Assembly (NCBI GenBank): GCA_029379385.1
Contig: CM055607.1
Span: 4,216,001-4,280,000 of the forward strand
DNA: 64,000 nt
From: Quillaja saponaria
Lineage: Eukaryota; Streptophyta; Magnoliopsida; Fabales; Quillajaceae
Direction: 5' to 3'
Shown here: in pieces, positions 13,773-25,708 of the stretch
How positions within the stretch are numbered: position 1 is the stretch's first letter
How the letters are laid out: every line of letters starts with the position of its first letter
Notes under the pieces: generated by a model
The model's input: the letters and a program-made list of their open reading frames with translations, nothing else
The model's database searches: none
Told to the model about the DNA's origin: nothing
Program-made: the position numbers and the translations under genes

Positions 13773-14588
13773 ATGTCTAGCAGAAGGTCGACAAGGCAAT
13801 CAGGGTCTACAAGGATCAGCGATGACCAAATCATCGAACTCGTTTCCAAGTTGCGTCAACTTGTTCCTGAGATTCGCGATAGGCGCCCCAACAAGGTATA
13901 ATACTTAATCCATCGATATCATCCTCTCCTTCTCATTCTAAGTTTGTAACAGATACAAAAGAAAGAGTAGGTACGAGGGTTTTCTTTTAAATTGTTTTGA
14001 GTTTATCTGAAGATTAGTTGTGATACGATAAACTGATATGATATCGCATTAAAAAAAGGCTTGCTTAGAGCAAGTATTTAAAATCATGTGTTTTTGTACA
14101 TGTAATCTTACTAAACAATAAGAGTCTAGCTAGCTTGCTAGCTAGATGCGGATTGTTTGCAAATTTTGTCGGCTCTGATGACGAGGAATCATATTTCCAT
14201 ATAAATTACTGTAGAACATGTTTAAGTTTTCAACATTCAACGTTCACATTTGAGTTTGACTGGGAAGAAAAACAAAGCTAGTGTAAATAAAATAAAACAA
14301 AGCATGAGTAAGATCATTGTGTACCTTAACACAGTCATGTGGTTTGGTCCAATTAAGTAGAGAAAGTTATATTTAATATATAATGGAAAATTGATATTGA
14401 AACTGATGAGTTATAATAATTTTGTTGTGAAGGTATCAGCATCAAAGGTCCTACAAGAGACCTGCAACTACATCAGAAACTTACACAGAGAGGTTGGTGA
14501 CTTAAGTGAGCGACTGTCGCAGTTGTTGGCTACAATTGATGCTGATAGTGCTGAAGCTGCTATTATTAGGAGCCTCATTATGCAATGA
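13773..14588 (+). CDS. PRE5: PRE-family atypical (non-DNA-binding) bHLH protein, PRE5-like
   Basis: Two exons, 13773-13895 and 14433-14588, encode 92 residues, the usual PRE/ILI length. The start [11 protein letters not shown] and the helix-loop-helix segments ([19 protein letters not shown], then [20 protein letters not shown]) match PRACTICALLY the PRE consensus, as does the tail [13 protein letters not shown]...[10 protein letters not shown]. The basic residues needed for DNA contact are absent. Family members therefore act by binding and neutralising inhibitory HLH proteins such as IBH1, promoting cell elongation downstream of gibberellin and brassinosteroid. The intron splits the loop region, as in Arabidopsis PRE genes. 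I assign PRE5 from its position next to ABCB19 and the glutaredoxin gene; by sequence alone PRE1 is equally possible. Confidence 0.95.
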
Positions 14589-14791
14589 TCCATCGTTTCA
14601 ACAAATTTCTACTTTGGTTTTCGGGTGAAATTAATTATAGGCTTCTGTAATTAAGAACATGGACTTGCACTACAAATAATTATGTTTGTTTTAATTACTT
14701 ATGTGTATTTCTTAATTACTTTAGTATAGTAGATTAATATTATAAGTTGTACTTCTTAATTTGGACCCTCTCTATATTACATACAGGGTCT

Positions 14792-14837
14792 GATTAATCG
14801 TATCAGGAATGTAAGATTAATCGTATCAGGAATGTAA
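14792..14837. repeat. Perfect 23-bp tandem duplication
   Basis: Two adjacent identical copies of a 23-bp unit starting GATTAATCGTATC lie 204 bp downstream of the PRE stop codon, probably in or just past the 3' UTR. Confidence 0.9.
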
Positions 14838-14982
14838 GGCATGGTCGCTCATGATTTCTCATGAAGCATTTATTAATTTCAGTTCTAGCTACTATACGCA
14901 TTCATTAGATAATTGTGGTCTTCTATGTAATATATAACATATATTATATTGGTTTAAAATTCAATCTAAGTATTAATCTCAA

Positions 14983-15082
14983 ATTAATTAAGTTCAGTTA
15001 TATGAATCATTTTCTCCATTCTTATCATTCTTATTAATTAGGTTCAGTTATATAAATCATTTTATCCATTCTTATCATTCTT
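14983..15082. repeat. 50-bp imperfect tandem duplication
   Basis: Two adjacent copies share a period of 50 bp (GTTCAGTTATAT at 14992 and again at 15042) with a few substitutions. AT-rich noncoding DNA downstream of the PRE gene. Confidence 0.85.
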
Positions 15083-17136
15083 ATCAATCAAGATATCATT
15101 TTCAATAATATCTAAAACAATTATATACCTAGTTATTATTTATTTTGGTTAAACTTGAACTTCGACATGATATGTAGCCTTAACTTTCTCTTAATTATTC
15201 TTTTTGACAAGTCGCATGTTCCAAGCACCATTATAGCTTGTGAAGACAGTGTTCCCTATTCTTGCATACAATCATGCTAAGACTGAGATAATAAATACTA
15301 TATATAAAATTACGAATATATATATATCTGTAAAAGTACAGGTGCAATAAAGTTTTTTTATTTTCTATTTTAACATAATTGCCTTCTTTTTTTTATTTTT
15401 TTTTACAGTTTTTAAATTTTAGTTAATTAGTTTTCTAATAAAAATGAATTCCTAATAGTAATCGGTTGTTTTTTCATATGTTCATGTTTTGTTAGAGCTT
15501 TTAATTTAATAGTAATAAAATTCTGATAGTAACTTAACTCTTTTTGTTTACTAAATTTATATTTTATTAATTTTTTCAATAATACTAATTACAATCTTTT
15601 TGTTTAATATCCTATTAATCGTAAGACTTTATTTCTTTTATTCTTTATATATTTTTAATAGATGAAAAGTTCATGTTGATTATTATTGGTGGGGCTTTTT
15701 GTGTTTTCGTGAACTTATAATAATTAAGTAGATAATATGTTAAATTTTAATTCAAGTTTATTTTATATCCTTATGTTAAAATATTTTTATGTTATTGACA
15801 TATATTAAATAGATCTTTTTCTCTCTAAGAATTAGTTGCATTTTTGTATTGTGATGATTTATATATTGTTATTTATTCGATGGCATAAAAATAATCAGGA
15901 ACTGATGTAAAAGAAATATAAGAAATTTCATAATAAGATTTTGAGATTTGTAAAGTTAAATATTTTCACAAAAAGTTATTTTGTAAATACAACTTATGTG
16001 TAAGGTGCATGACATAAAAAAGAAAAGAAAAACAAGCACCAAATAAATCTACAACACCATAATAGTTTATCAAGTTGAGTATACAAAATAAACAAGTAAT
16101 AGCCTCAATCTTAAAACAAAAATTTGCTTGAAAACATTTCTTTCACGTGACTCTTGAAGTAAACAAATAGATGTGATCTATGTTTATTATGTAATGACAC
16201 ATAAATATACAACTAATTATCTAATATAATTTAATCGAATATCAATTTTCGATCGAACTTATTAACTTATTATAAGAGATAATTAATATATATTTATATA
16301 TTTCCCTAACGGGTACCCAATATTGGTAATAGATCTAATTAATTAGACCTCTCATTATGGGGGGTGATTGATGGAACAAACAAGCTTACATTACGGTCTA
16401 ATTAACCACAATCTCAGTAGTAGTACTACAATAGTACTGAGTCTATCTTGTAAATATGTAAAGGACCAAATTGACCTTGAAATCACTTTGCAAACTAAAT
16501 CCAAATAAAGCATCAAATCGCAATTACTGGAAACGTACCGACGACGGTAGACAAATGAAAATTTTGTAACATAAAAAGAAAATGATTAGTAGAAGCTAGT
16601 AGCTAAGATTAGGAACATACAGCTATACAAGATGTAATATATTTATCATAATCCCCAGATTTTTGTCGGTAAGAAGGGATCGTGTGATGTAATAAATTAT
16701 TAATGCCAACATATTTCAATTAATGCCCCATTGCCCCTAATCAAGGTGTATGACATGAAATTGATTTGATTTAATGTTGCTTCTTTTTACACAAGTTTTG
16801 TACGTGTCTTCTATATAATAAAATAATTCAAAAGGTGATGAAATTATTTCTGGATGTTTATTCTAGTTAGCTCCTAATTAATTTCTATTTTTTCTTTGTA
16901 AATTTGATTGCATCTTGTTTCTTTGATCAGATGTTTGATAATTGAAAATTTGATTAGTCAACATATGAATAAGCTCATCCAAACATGATTGGTTATGAAA
17001 TATTAAATTATAGTCACTTGATTAAGACACGGCTATATTTTAACCAATAAAAACAGAAGGTGTATATTATATATAATAATAGTCGAAATAATTAGTTATA
17101 GCTATCTATTTTCCTATAGCCGTTAGGATTTTTTGG
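15083..17136. other. AT-rich intergenic DNA
   Basis: No coding sequence or RNA gene could be supported. The stretch is dominated by A/T runs and short TA repeats. Confidence 0.7.
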
Positions 17137-17527
17137 GCCAAATTATATTTTAGGTCCTTCTAATTTCCTTGTCTTTTCAAATGAGCCATTGCATTTTGAA
17201 AATTTTCAATTGAGCTGTTACACTTTTATTTTAATTTCAATTGGGATTCATGCATGAATTTCTAATAATTTACAAAAAAAAAAAGTGTCTAAAAAATATG
17301 ACCAAGACATCCAAATAACGCAAGAGAATAGTAATTTTATTATTTATGAACAAAAACTCCCACAAAAATACTAATAAAATTTGATAAAATTATATAAATT
17401 TTGACAAATGGGTATGCACTAGACTCAATTGACAATAAAATAAAAGTATAGTGATCCAATTGTTAAAAATACAAGTGACTCAGTTTAAAAAGTAATAAAA
17501 TTTTAAGAACCCAAAATATAATTTGGC
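17137..17527. mobile_element. MITE-like element with long imperfect terminal inverted repeats
   Basis: The left end (GCCAAATTATATTTTAGGTC) is matched by the reverse complement of the right end, which reads GCCAAATTATATTTTGGGTT. The imperfect match continues for roughly 100 bp inward on both sides. The interior is AT-rich and noncoding, and the total of about 391 bp fits a non-autonomous DNA transposon. T-rich flanks on both sides make any target-site duplication ambiguous, so I do not assign a superfamily. Confidence 0.6.
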
Positions 17528-17768
17528 TTTTTTTTGGGTGATCTATTCTTCCGAATTTTTATTGATGGTTGGAATTTGGAAATGGTTATTTTAGAGTCAT
17601 AGGACTAAATTGAAAACTGAATGAAAGTTTTAAGAACTAAAATAATAACTTGTCCTTTTGTTACTAGAAAAATTAAAATTTAATAACTTGAAACGTCGTC
17701 GTTTTACTTTCTGTCTATTATTACCATCAACTGGATTCCCCGCCCATCGTATTACACAGTAACCAGAG

Positions 17769-17942
17769 ATGGCGCTATCAGAAGGAATCCACGTTTCTTC
17801 AGAGAGAATGGCAATCACGCTACAACTGGTGACGAAACAATTTCGATGCATCATCCAATTGCTTAATGTCGGTTACCCAGTCCCCACTACACTCCCATCT
17901 GGTATCTCTGTCTTCCTCCATGCTTATGCTTCTGGAGCTTGA
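17769..17942 (+). other. Small ORF in the probable 5' leader of the BPA1-like gene
   Basis: A 57-codon ORF beginning MALSEGIHVSSERM lies in a locally GC-richer stretch about 1.4 kb upstream of the BPA1-like start codon. A plausible donor (CATCTG|GTATCT) lies inside it and a plausible acceptor (TTGCAG|GGTTTG) near 18230. It may therefore be a noncoding first exon or a uORF of the downstream gene. I do not recognise the peptide. Confidence 0.3.
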
Positions 17943-19376
17943 GTTATGGATCTTGAGCAATTAACCAGCACAGCTACGTAAAGTATCAATTTTTGGACAA
18001 AATTGATTGAGTTAGATAGCTCTTAATTTATTATCTCAAGAACCCAGTTACCCAAATTTTATTTTAAGCCCTTTCTTAACATTGACTTGTTTCATTCGAT
18101 TTGGGGGTTTTATGCTTGCAAAGAAAACTGTCAATGAAATTTGTTCTTTTTTAGTGATTTTCATATTCTATTTATGTTATCTTACCTGCTTTCGAAGAGA
18201 TATCTAGTGCTTTCTTCTATCAATTGCAGGGTTTGTGATAACTCGAAACCAGTGTCAATGAGATCTTTGAATTCAATTTTTTAGTTTCGGAGTGAAATTG
18301 GATTTTTAGCTTATAATGGCAGATTATGGGGAACCCACATTTTTGTACACTTATTGAGCTAATCGTTTAGTACCTCATTCCCTGCCCTAAACAGTAGTTG
18401 AGGTAAATGGGCTTCAATTTCCTATCTAAGCCTCCTTTCTACGAAGCTAATATCTTGGTTCCATCGACTCCATTGTTGCATAACATCCAAAGTTTTCTCG
18501 GTTTCTGATTATACCCTTTTGGCTTGCTTGATGCTTAAAATGCGAAGTAACATTTTCCTGTAAGGATTTCTTGGTGGCGAGATGAGACGATGGTCCCCAA
18601 AACATTTCAGCCCTCGTTTCTCCAAAACAGAATTCATTGTCATGTATATTAGGTCAATTTAGTGTTAAATCAGCTTAGTTTGCCCTATAGTAGTCACTTA
18701 TTGTACTAAATCATCCCAGAGTTGCTTAGGATCACAAAGTAGAGCTCAATCGAAGGGCATCATTGTGATTTTTGCATGTGTCTCTTTCACATTAGTAACT
18801 CAGATGGTTCTTTCTTTCAATTATATATATATATATATATATATCTTATACTTCGCCTTTTATAAATAACTTTTGTTAGAGATTATGATAAATGGTTTCA
18901 TTGAAGAAGAGTCCCAGGCTAATCTAGCATAAAATATCAAGCATCCGGTTGAACGAAAGCAGATGTATAAGTATCTGGTAATTCCCAGCCAAAAAAGAAA
19001 AGGAAAGAACAAGGTTAGCATTTAGTGATTTTTGACATCGTACTGCATGCTCAAGTGGATGGTTGATATGAGTAGGGGACCACCAAGTGTTCTGGAATTT
19101 AGTATCAGTTGATGAAATAAACCAGCTCCAAAATGATGATATCTGCTATCCCTTTCTGATATGTTGCTTATCATCACTGTCTTGTTCTTGCATAACAAGG
19201 CCTTGTTAATTGAACAAGGGAAAGAATAACGGGAAGGCTATCCCCTCATTATAAATTTGTTAAAGTGACCAGGATTAAGGACTATTTGCTTTGTTGAACT
19301 AATTTGGTAAAATTAATTTCATTCTACTTTCCCAGGTTCATTAAATCCAACCTTTTCATTTTGAGACTTGAAAATA
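17943..19376 (+). other. Probable leader introns of the BPA1-like gene
   Basis: There is no coding sequence I can identify. The region contains an AT dinucleotide run at about 18823-18844 and several candidate splice sites. It is most simply explained as 5' UTR and intron sequence of the gene starting at 19377. Confidence 0.45.
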
Positions 19377-22300
19377 ATGTACCCTTGTGGTTACACTGCC
19401 GAAGTTACAAGCTCATCCCCTGAAGCAACGGAGAAGGATGTCTATGACTTTTTTAGCATACCGTGTGTAATTGAGCATGTTGAAATCATCAGGTAGATTT
19501 CTTATCCAACTATATAATTTAATGAAGTTACGCTGTTCAAGCCTTAATCTTCCAAAGCTGTTCCTTCGGTTAACATCGAAATACCCATAAACCCGTTGTC
19601 CATGGTACTGTTAGATGTTACAAAGAAACAATTCTTGTTGTTTATGGTATTGATTGTCAGTGTTGTGAGTATTTTCTTAATACAAAATGACAATGTCACC
19701 TTTTAAAGCGTATGATTTTGATTAAGATCATCTGTCATGTGATACAGTACAATAGTATGATTTTCAAGTCACTCGATTGACATATTATGGTTCCTTTTAG
19801 GTTGTTTAGATTTCATGATATGATGCAATTTTAATTTTGGTACCTGTTGTGATTATATCTGCTAATCTTCTGTAGAAGTTTCCCACTTAGAATGGTGAAC
19901 TCCAAACAAAATGCTACAGAAAAACAGGATAGATATTTCACTTTCTTTTCAACATCGTGCCTTCTATAAATCTTATCTTGCCCTCAATGCAACACTTGGA
20001 TTTTTAATTGAGAAAATGTATATAGACGATGAATTTGGAATTTTATAGATATCTGGCGCTATCATTGAGTAGCTTTTCCAGTTTATTGTCATTTTGGTTG
20101 TCATAAGAAACAGAGCTGAATCATCTGTTAAGAGTCATCTATAATTTCAATAATGATTAGTTTTCTAAAATTCAGCATCTCAAATCTTCTTCCCTTCCCC
20201 TTATGTCACAGGGAAAAGGATTATATATAGAATCTCTTCCTTCATTCTCAGTAGAATATTTATCTTGTACTTTCTTAACTGATTTTCTGGTCATTTAGGT
20301 AAAGTCCTTGTCTTATTCCTACTTAATCTAGCAAGCTTAAGCTTGGAAGTCTAAATATGTACAAGGGATATGATAGATCATAGAAAGGAAGTTATTTTCA
20401 TTGAATGTCTTACGGGAAACATTACAACATTAACTCCTTTTAAATCCATGACAAAGTGAATAGTTGTTCTTTGACAAAATAAGATTAAAAGAATGTTGTT
20501 GTTGAATGCCAACAGAAAAAAAGAAAGAAAAAAAGGAACATATATTCTTTAAATACATATGAACTTAATGTTAAATTAGCATTAAGATGCCTCTAGCACG
20601 TTCTCTTGGTATGTCTTTATTGAGCTATTGAAGATGCAGCTTATAGACTTAGGAAACGTAAGTGGTAGAATGATAGTTGACTATTCGTAATCTTAGGAAT
20701 AATATATCATTCATCTGACTGGGAGAATTGCTATTTTGTCAAAACAGATCTGCTGAAAGTTTCTGTACATCATATGTCACTTTTAACGATCATATGCCCT
20801 GGAAACTTCCTTGTTGCTGAATGTAAGTTTCTTTCATCCTCTTGGTAAGGTGATTTCTTAATGTGAATTTAAGTACATTTTCATTCCAGGTTTCCTCAAA
20901 AAATTAGTAGGAAGATTAGGGCAGAAGTTTGTAACTTTGACTTAATTATACAGTTTGACAATTTTATTTTATTTTTAAAAAAACCATGTGATGTTAACTG
21001 TTAAGTTTCTCTGAAAAATGTGATTGCATCTGTAATGACTATAAATGAGTATGTTCTCCTCATGGAGCACCATCTTGGTATCAACTAATATCCTTGGGTT
21101 CCTTTTCTTTCTGAATATAATTTTGAAAAAGCTAAAAGGGTGACAAATATTTAATTTCCGATTGATTTTTTTTTTAAAGTAGTCTTCTTGTTGTGATGAA
21201 AAATAATAATTAATTATGTATGATATCAATGGTTGCCTAAAGCCTGAAAATTCCTTGACTTTTGGAATGGAAGATTAGATATTTGGTAATCCAATGTCCC
21301 TTCTCTCTGATGTTTCTTATGCGGTGAACTTGCATATTTTGATCTCATTCAAACTGTTTCAGGGATCTATGATTGTTGATCAATGTGTATGCATTTCACG
21401 CTGGAGATCTTATGTAGTTGAATCTGAGGCTTGGAGCAGTCCTGCATGGAAGCCTGAAGAACGATATACAAGCTCAGCAGTATATCTCAAGCTCATTTTC
21501 AGGCTTCCTTTTTTTCTGCAAGTATTGCAGAAAGATATAAAATAAGCTTTATCATCATACATATAAATTATTCATTAACTATGCTATCAATTAGGGACAG
21601 GTTTTGACCATCTGGATACTATTTTATAAAATGATCAAACTATGACAATGTGAATGCTGTATTTAATTTCATCTAGTACTTCCTTTTTCTATCATTTTCA
21701 CTCTTGTACTAACGACATCGTGCTGATTTAGACTAGTTCAAGACATTGTTAGGTGGCCTGTGACCATTCCTTATGTCCCATTTCTTGGTACTGATGATGT
21801 TATCTACCAAAGTAAAGTAACAAAAGACTTGTGGTTTTAAGAAATATGTTACCATGACATGAGTCAAGAACAAGAAGGCCTGCATAATGATCTTGCTTTG
21901 CTAATTTTAACTATTGACTTGCACAAGCCATAGTTCTTCTGATATTTTAAACTTTGCGTTTGTGTTAAGCTAAAGCTTCTTTGATTTGGCAGGATATTCA
22001 TATTGGGAGAACGATGTCCACCCCTGGAGAAGCGGTAACTATGGCCCAGGAGGTTGTCAAAACAATGGTAGCCAAGGGATATGTTTTGGGAAAAGATGCA
22101 TTAGTCATGGCTAAGGCTTTTGACGAGTCTCATAATTTCTCATCTACTGCAGCATCCAAAGTTGCTGAGCTTAGCAATAAAATTGGGTTAACAGAGACAA
22201 TTAATTCAGGCACGGAAACTTTCAAATCTGTGGATCAGAGGTACCATGTTTCTGATATTGCCAAATCAGCTACTACTGTTACTGGGATGGCAGCTATAAG

Positions 22301-22453
22301 TTGTGGCGTCAGTTTACAGGGAGAGCAGGTATGGCAGCAGATACTGCTGTAGTCAACAGCGGTTACTTTGCAAAAGGAGCTCTTTGGGTTTCTGAACGCT
22401 TGACCCGTGCTGCAAAAACTGCTGCTAATTTGGGTAGCCATAGTGACAAATAA
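19377..22453 (+). CDS. BPA1-like RRM-domain protein, reading frame broken twice
   Basis: Homologue of plant 'binding partner of ACD11' (BPA1)-type proteins, which have one N-terminal RRM and a long helical C-terminal region and act in membrane-linked cell-death and defence control. Exons are 19377-19492, 20748-20822, 21363-21479 and 21993-22453. Diagnostic segments are EVTSSSPEATEKDVYDFF, MIVDQCVCISRW, AVTMAQEVVKTMV, GYVLGKDAL, SVDQRYHVSD and YFAKGALWVSERL. Two lesions are visible. Near 20791 one base is missing, so the conserved ALETSLLLN is read only in the next frame. Near 22288-22322 about 35 extra bases push the C terminus (AADTAVVNSGYFAKG to the stop at 22451) out of frame, with a premature stop at 22350. 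Splice sites are otherwise intact. It is either a recent pseudogene or a gene with sequence errors. Confidence 0.75.
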
Positions 22454-22799
22454 TTATTGAAGTTTCAAATTCAAACTGAAACTACCTGAGTTTGTTTAGT
22501 TGAATACCAATAAAACATAAGCTCTCTGAAGTCTGTACCTGCCAAATTTTGGGTTATTTTATGTTTAGAGTTATCAAGTGCCTAACTTGAGTTTTTATAA
22601 TTAGATGTTTGGAATTACTGTCAAAATCTATGGGGCAGATTGTGCTCTATTCACCTTTGAGCTGTTTAATTCATGCAGTGTTCATATTTTTATTCACAAC
22701 AATATTACGAGAAGGAAACAAAAAAGCGTGTTTGCCACATGGATATGTCATCTTTCAGTGTCTTTCACCTACATTAAAGTGCTGTTACAGATAAAATTC

Positions 22800-23005
22800 A
22801 TATGGGCCCTTACTAGAAGTATATGAAAGCCACTGAAAGATGACAAATCCATCTTGTTCTTAGCCCCAAAACTTACCCACTTAGTTTGCATAAAAGGGTG
22901 TGTTTGCCATATGGACCCTTATTTGCAGTATATGAAGTCACTGAAAGATTACACATTCCACTTGTTCCGGTACTTGGTCTTTAGCCCACTTATCCCACTA
23001 AAATG
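22800..23005. repeat. Imperfect 109-bp tandem duplication
   Basis: ATATGGRCCCTTA followed by TATATGAA..CACTGAAAGAT occurs at 22800 and again at 22909. The copies are diverged by substitutions and small indels. A shorter inverted match to the same motif lies just upstream near 22740. This is downstream of the BPA1-like gene. Confidence 0.7.
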
Positions 23006-23497
23006 GTAATGCACCTCCCCACTGGTTTCTTTCACATTTAGGTACTAGCTTCCTAACATATTAACTACCCCTAAATTTCTAATGCTCTTTGTTTTCCTGC
23101 CAACCATATCTGGTATACTTTATGTTTGACATCTCAGTCCTACCGCCCAGTGTTGTAAACCAATTATCATTGTCAATACAACCCAACGTCCTGCTTTAAC
23201 ATCCAGATTTTATTCCACAACTTGTATTCTCCGACAATTTTCTGTCTCAAACAAATTATATTGGCTAAACCAAACCAACTTATTAAAGTTTTAACTCAAC
23301 TCCAGGTAACGGAGATAGATATTTATTCTTAAGAGTCAACTAAAATTTTATATGAACATAGTTCAATTACAGTAATAACAAAAAAAAAAAAAAATTATAA
23401 GAAACTCAATAATTTATAAACATAATACAATTTAGGATCAATTATACTTTACCCCATAAACTATCATTATTTTTGCAATAACCCCATGAACTATTAA

Positions 23498-23611
23498 ATT
23501 AGACACATAATTTATTGTTTGAGTCATAATTAGTAAACAATTTATTGTTTGAGCCATAATTAGTAAACAAGTTAGGCACATAATTCATTGTTTGAGTCAT
23601 AATTAGCAAAT
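23498..23611. repeat. Three-copy tandem repeat of a 30-bp unit
   Basis: The core TTTGAGTCATAATTAG recurs three times (near 23518, 23548 and 23594). The first two copies are directly adjacent. The third is separated by a 13-bp spacer that itself resembles the sequence before copy one. Confidence 0.85.
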
Positions 23612-25708
23612 AACCCCAATTATCAAAATTAGTTATAAAATCTAATAAATTAATTTAGAAAAGAATAACTTATCCTTATTATAGAAATTTTTTAATGTTT
23701 TTTCCCTTTCTATCTCTTATTTCTTTTTTTATCTTTTCTTTTCTTTTGCTAGCAATAAAAATCTCTATATTTATTCAGTTTTAGTATATTCTTTAATAAG
23801 AATATACAATAATAAGAAATTAAAAGTTTTGATGAAAATATTATCATTTTAACACGAATTAAAACAATAACTTGTCTAATTTCTATAAATAAAAAAATAA
23901 TATTAATAAATCTATTAACTCAAAAATTTATAAGCTACAAAAGTTAAAAGACAAATAAATGCCATTCAAAAACATCTTGAGTTACTTAAATAAAATCTAA
24001 AATTTTGAGCGACGCGCTTTTTATAAGAATACTATTATCCTATTGGACTTAAATTTTAATCCAATTAGTCTTGTAATCTTATAATCTTGTAGTATAAAGA
24101 ATAAAAATAGTTATTCAATTTTTATTTTTAGATTGGCCATAATAGTAAATAAGAGAAACTAAAAGGCTAAAAACTAATTTTAAATTATAATATTATTAGT
24201 TAAAAAAAAAATTAAGAGTCAGTCACCCTCTCTGATCCCATAGCTCTCCCCTTACTCAATCTCAGTTCAATTCAACTAAGCCATCCATTAATTTATTGAA
24301 GTTTCTATATGAAATTTCAACTGAAAGCTTTTTCTGACTGCACAAATGCAGGCAAGTATCCACTAACTTGATTTGATGCAAGGGAGATGAATGCCCTCAT
24401 TGGCAAATTGAATCCCGCGCAAACTCATTGTTTTCCTCCTATATCAGTGAACTTCCCAACTGATCAGAACTGATTAAATGTCAAGGTGTCATTTAGCCCT
24501 TTGGTAATTTCTTCACTTAAGGGCCACACATTGATGAATCCAGGAGCATCGTGGAAAAATAGGACAGAAGTAGGTTACAAAGATTTAAACTTACTTGGCA
24601 CATTTTATTTGTATCATTTAGGTATTCCCTAGTGGCAATCTTCTTTTTGCAAATGGCACCATATGAATGATGAATTCCTAAACCATGATTTGGCCTCAAA
24701 CAGTGAACCCCCCCCCCGCCCCATAATGATCATTGAAAAGTGGTTGTATCAAGTGGGAAAAGAACACAGAATACTTTGACGGGTCATTGAAAATCAATTT
24801 GCCTTTTTATATGGTTGAAACTTTAAAAATGTATCTTCCAGAAGAAATGGTCTATTCTGGTTGACACTGACAACAATTGTGGGTGAGCACAACTTCAAGA
24901 ATGGCTTCTAAATCCAATGAAACAGGGTTTGACCAGGTTTCTCTTCGGCTAATCTGTTCTGTTGCCCACCTTGACCCTTACATTCTTCACCTAATATGCT
25001 ATGCTACAAACAATTCACCGTTACTTTTTCTTAAAGCAAACATAGATTTACAAATAGCATAGTCCTAGAGGCATTACTATATTGAAAAAAGAACAAAGGG
25101 GAGAATATTTTTAAAATTGCCAACTTCAAACTTGTGCCTCCAAGAAAATTTTAGCAGACTAGTTTGGACCAGGGTAGGGGCTGAAAAGGCATGCCAATAA
25201 TCCTATCTCCAATAGAGAGCAACATTTGGCCAAGAAAATTGGGGCTACCATAGCAAATTGGCAATTCATTTTGCTTCCCAAACCCCACAACTCAAAAGTG
25301 AATTCTCTAACTCTAAGCAGGATAGGCTTGACATCCATCTGTAGGCAGAGAAAAATCATTCCAGGCCAGATGCCATACGCTACAACTTTAGAATTGAGAT
25401 AGGAAAAGCAAGACTATAATTTGCGAAAAAGAGCAGCTAGTTTTTACAGTTGTAAATTTGTTTCTCAACTTTGGAAACCAAATAGTATACAAGCCTCTTT
25501 GTTTAATGAGAAAGTGTAATACTCCAACGGTTATACAAAAGCCCAATTAGCACACATTAATCACTCTTTTGTATTACTTTCTTTCTTTGTTTCAATGATA
25601 GCAACGTACCAAAACCCCTGTACAAGAAACAACTTATAAAGAAAAACCCATAAAATTAACCACAACATTGGGACAAAGTACCCTCTGTTATGTCACTGAA
25701 AGTGAAAA
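23612..25708. other. Intergenic DNA between the BPA1-like and glutaredoxin genes
   Basis: No protein or RNA gene recognised. It is very AT-rich to about 24200 and more balanced after that. A C-rich run lies at about 24709-24722. The last few hundred bases next to 25709 are the likely 3' UTR and terminator of the minus-strand glutaredoxin gene. Confidence 0.65.
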
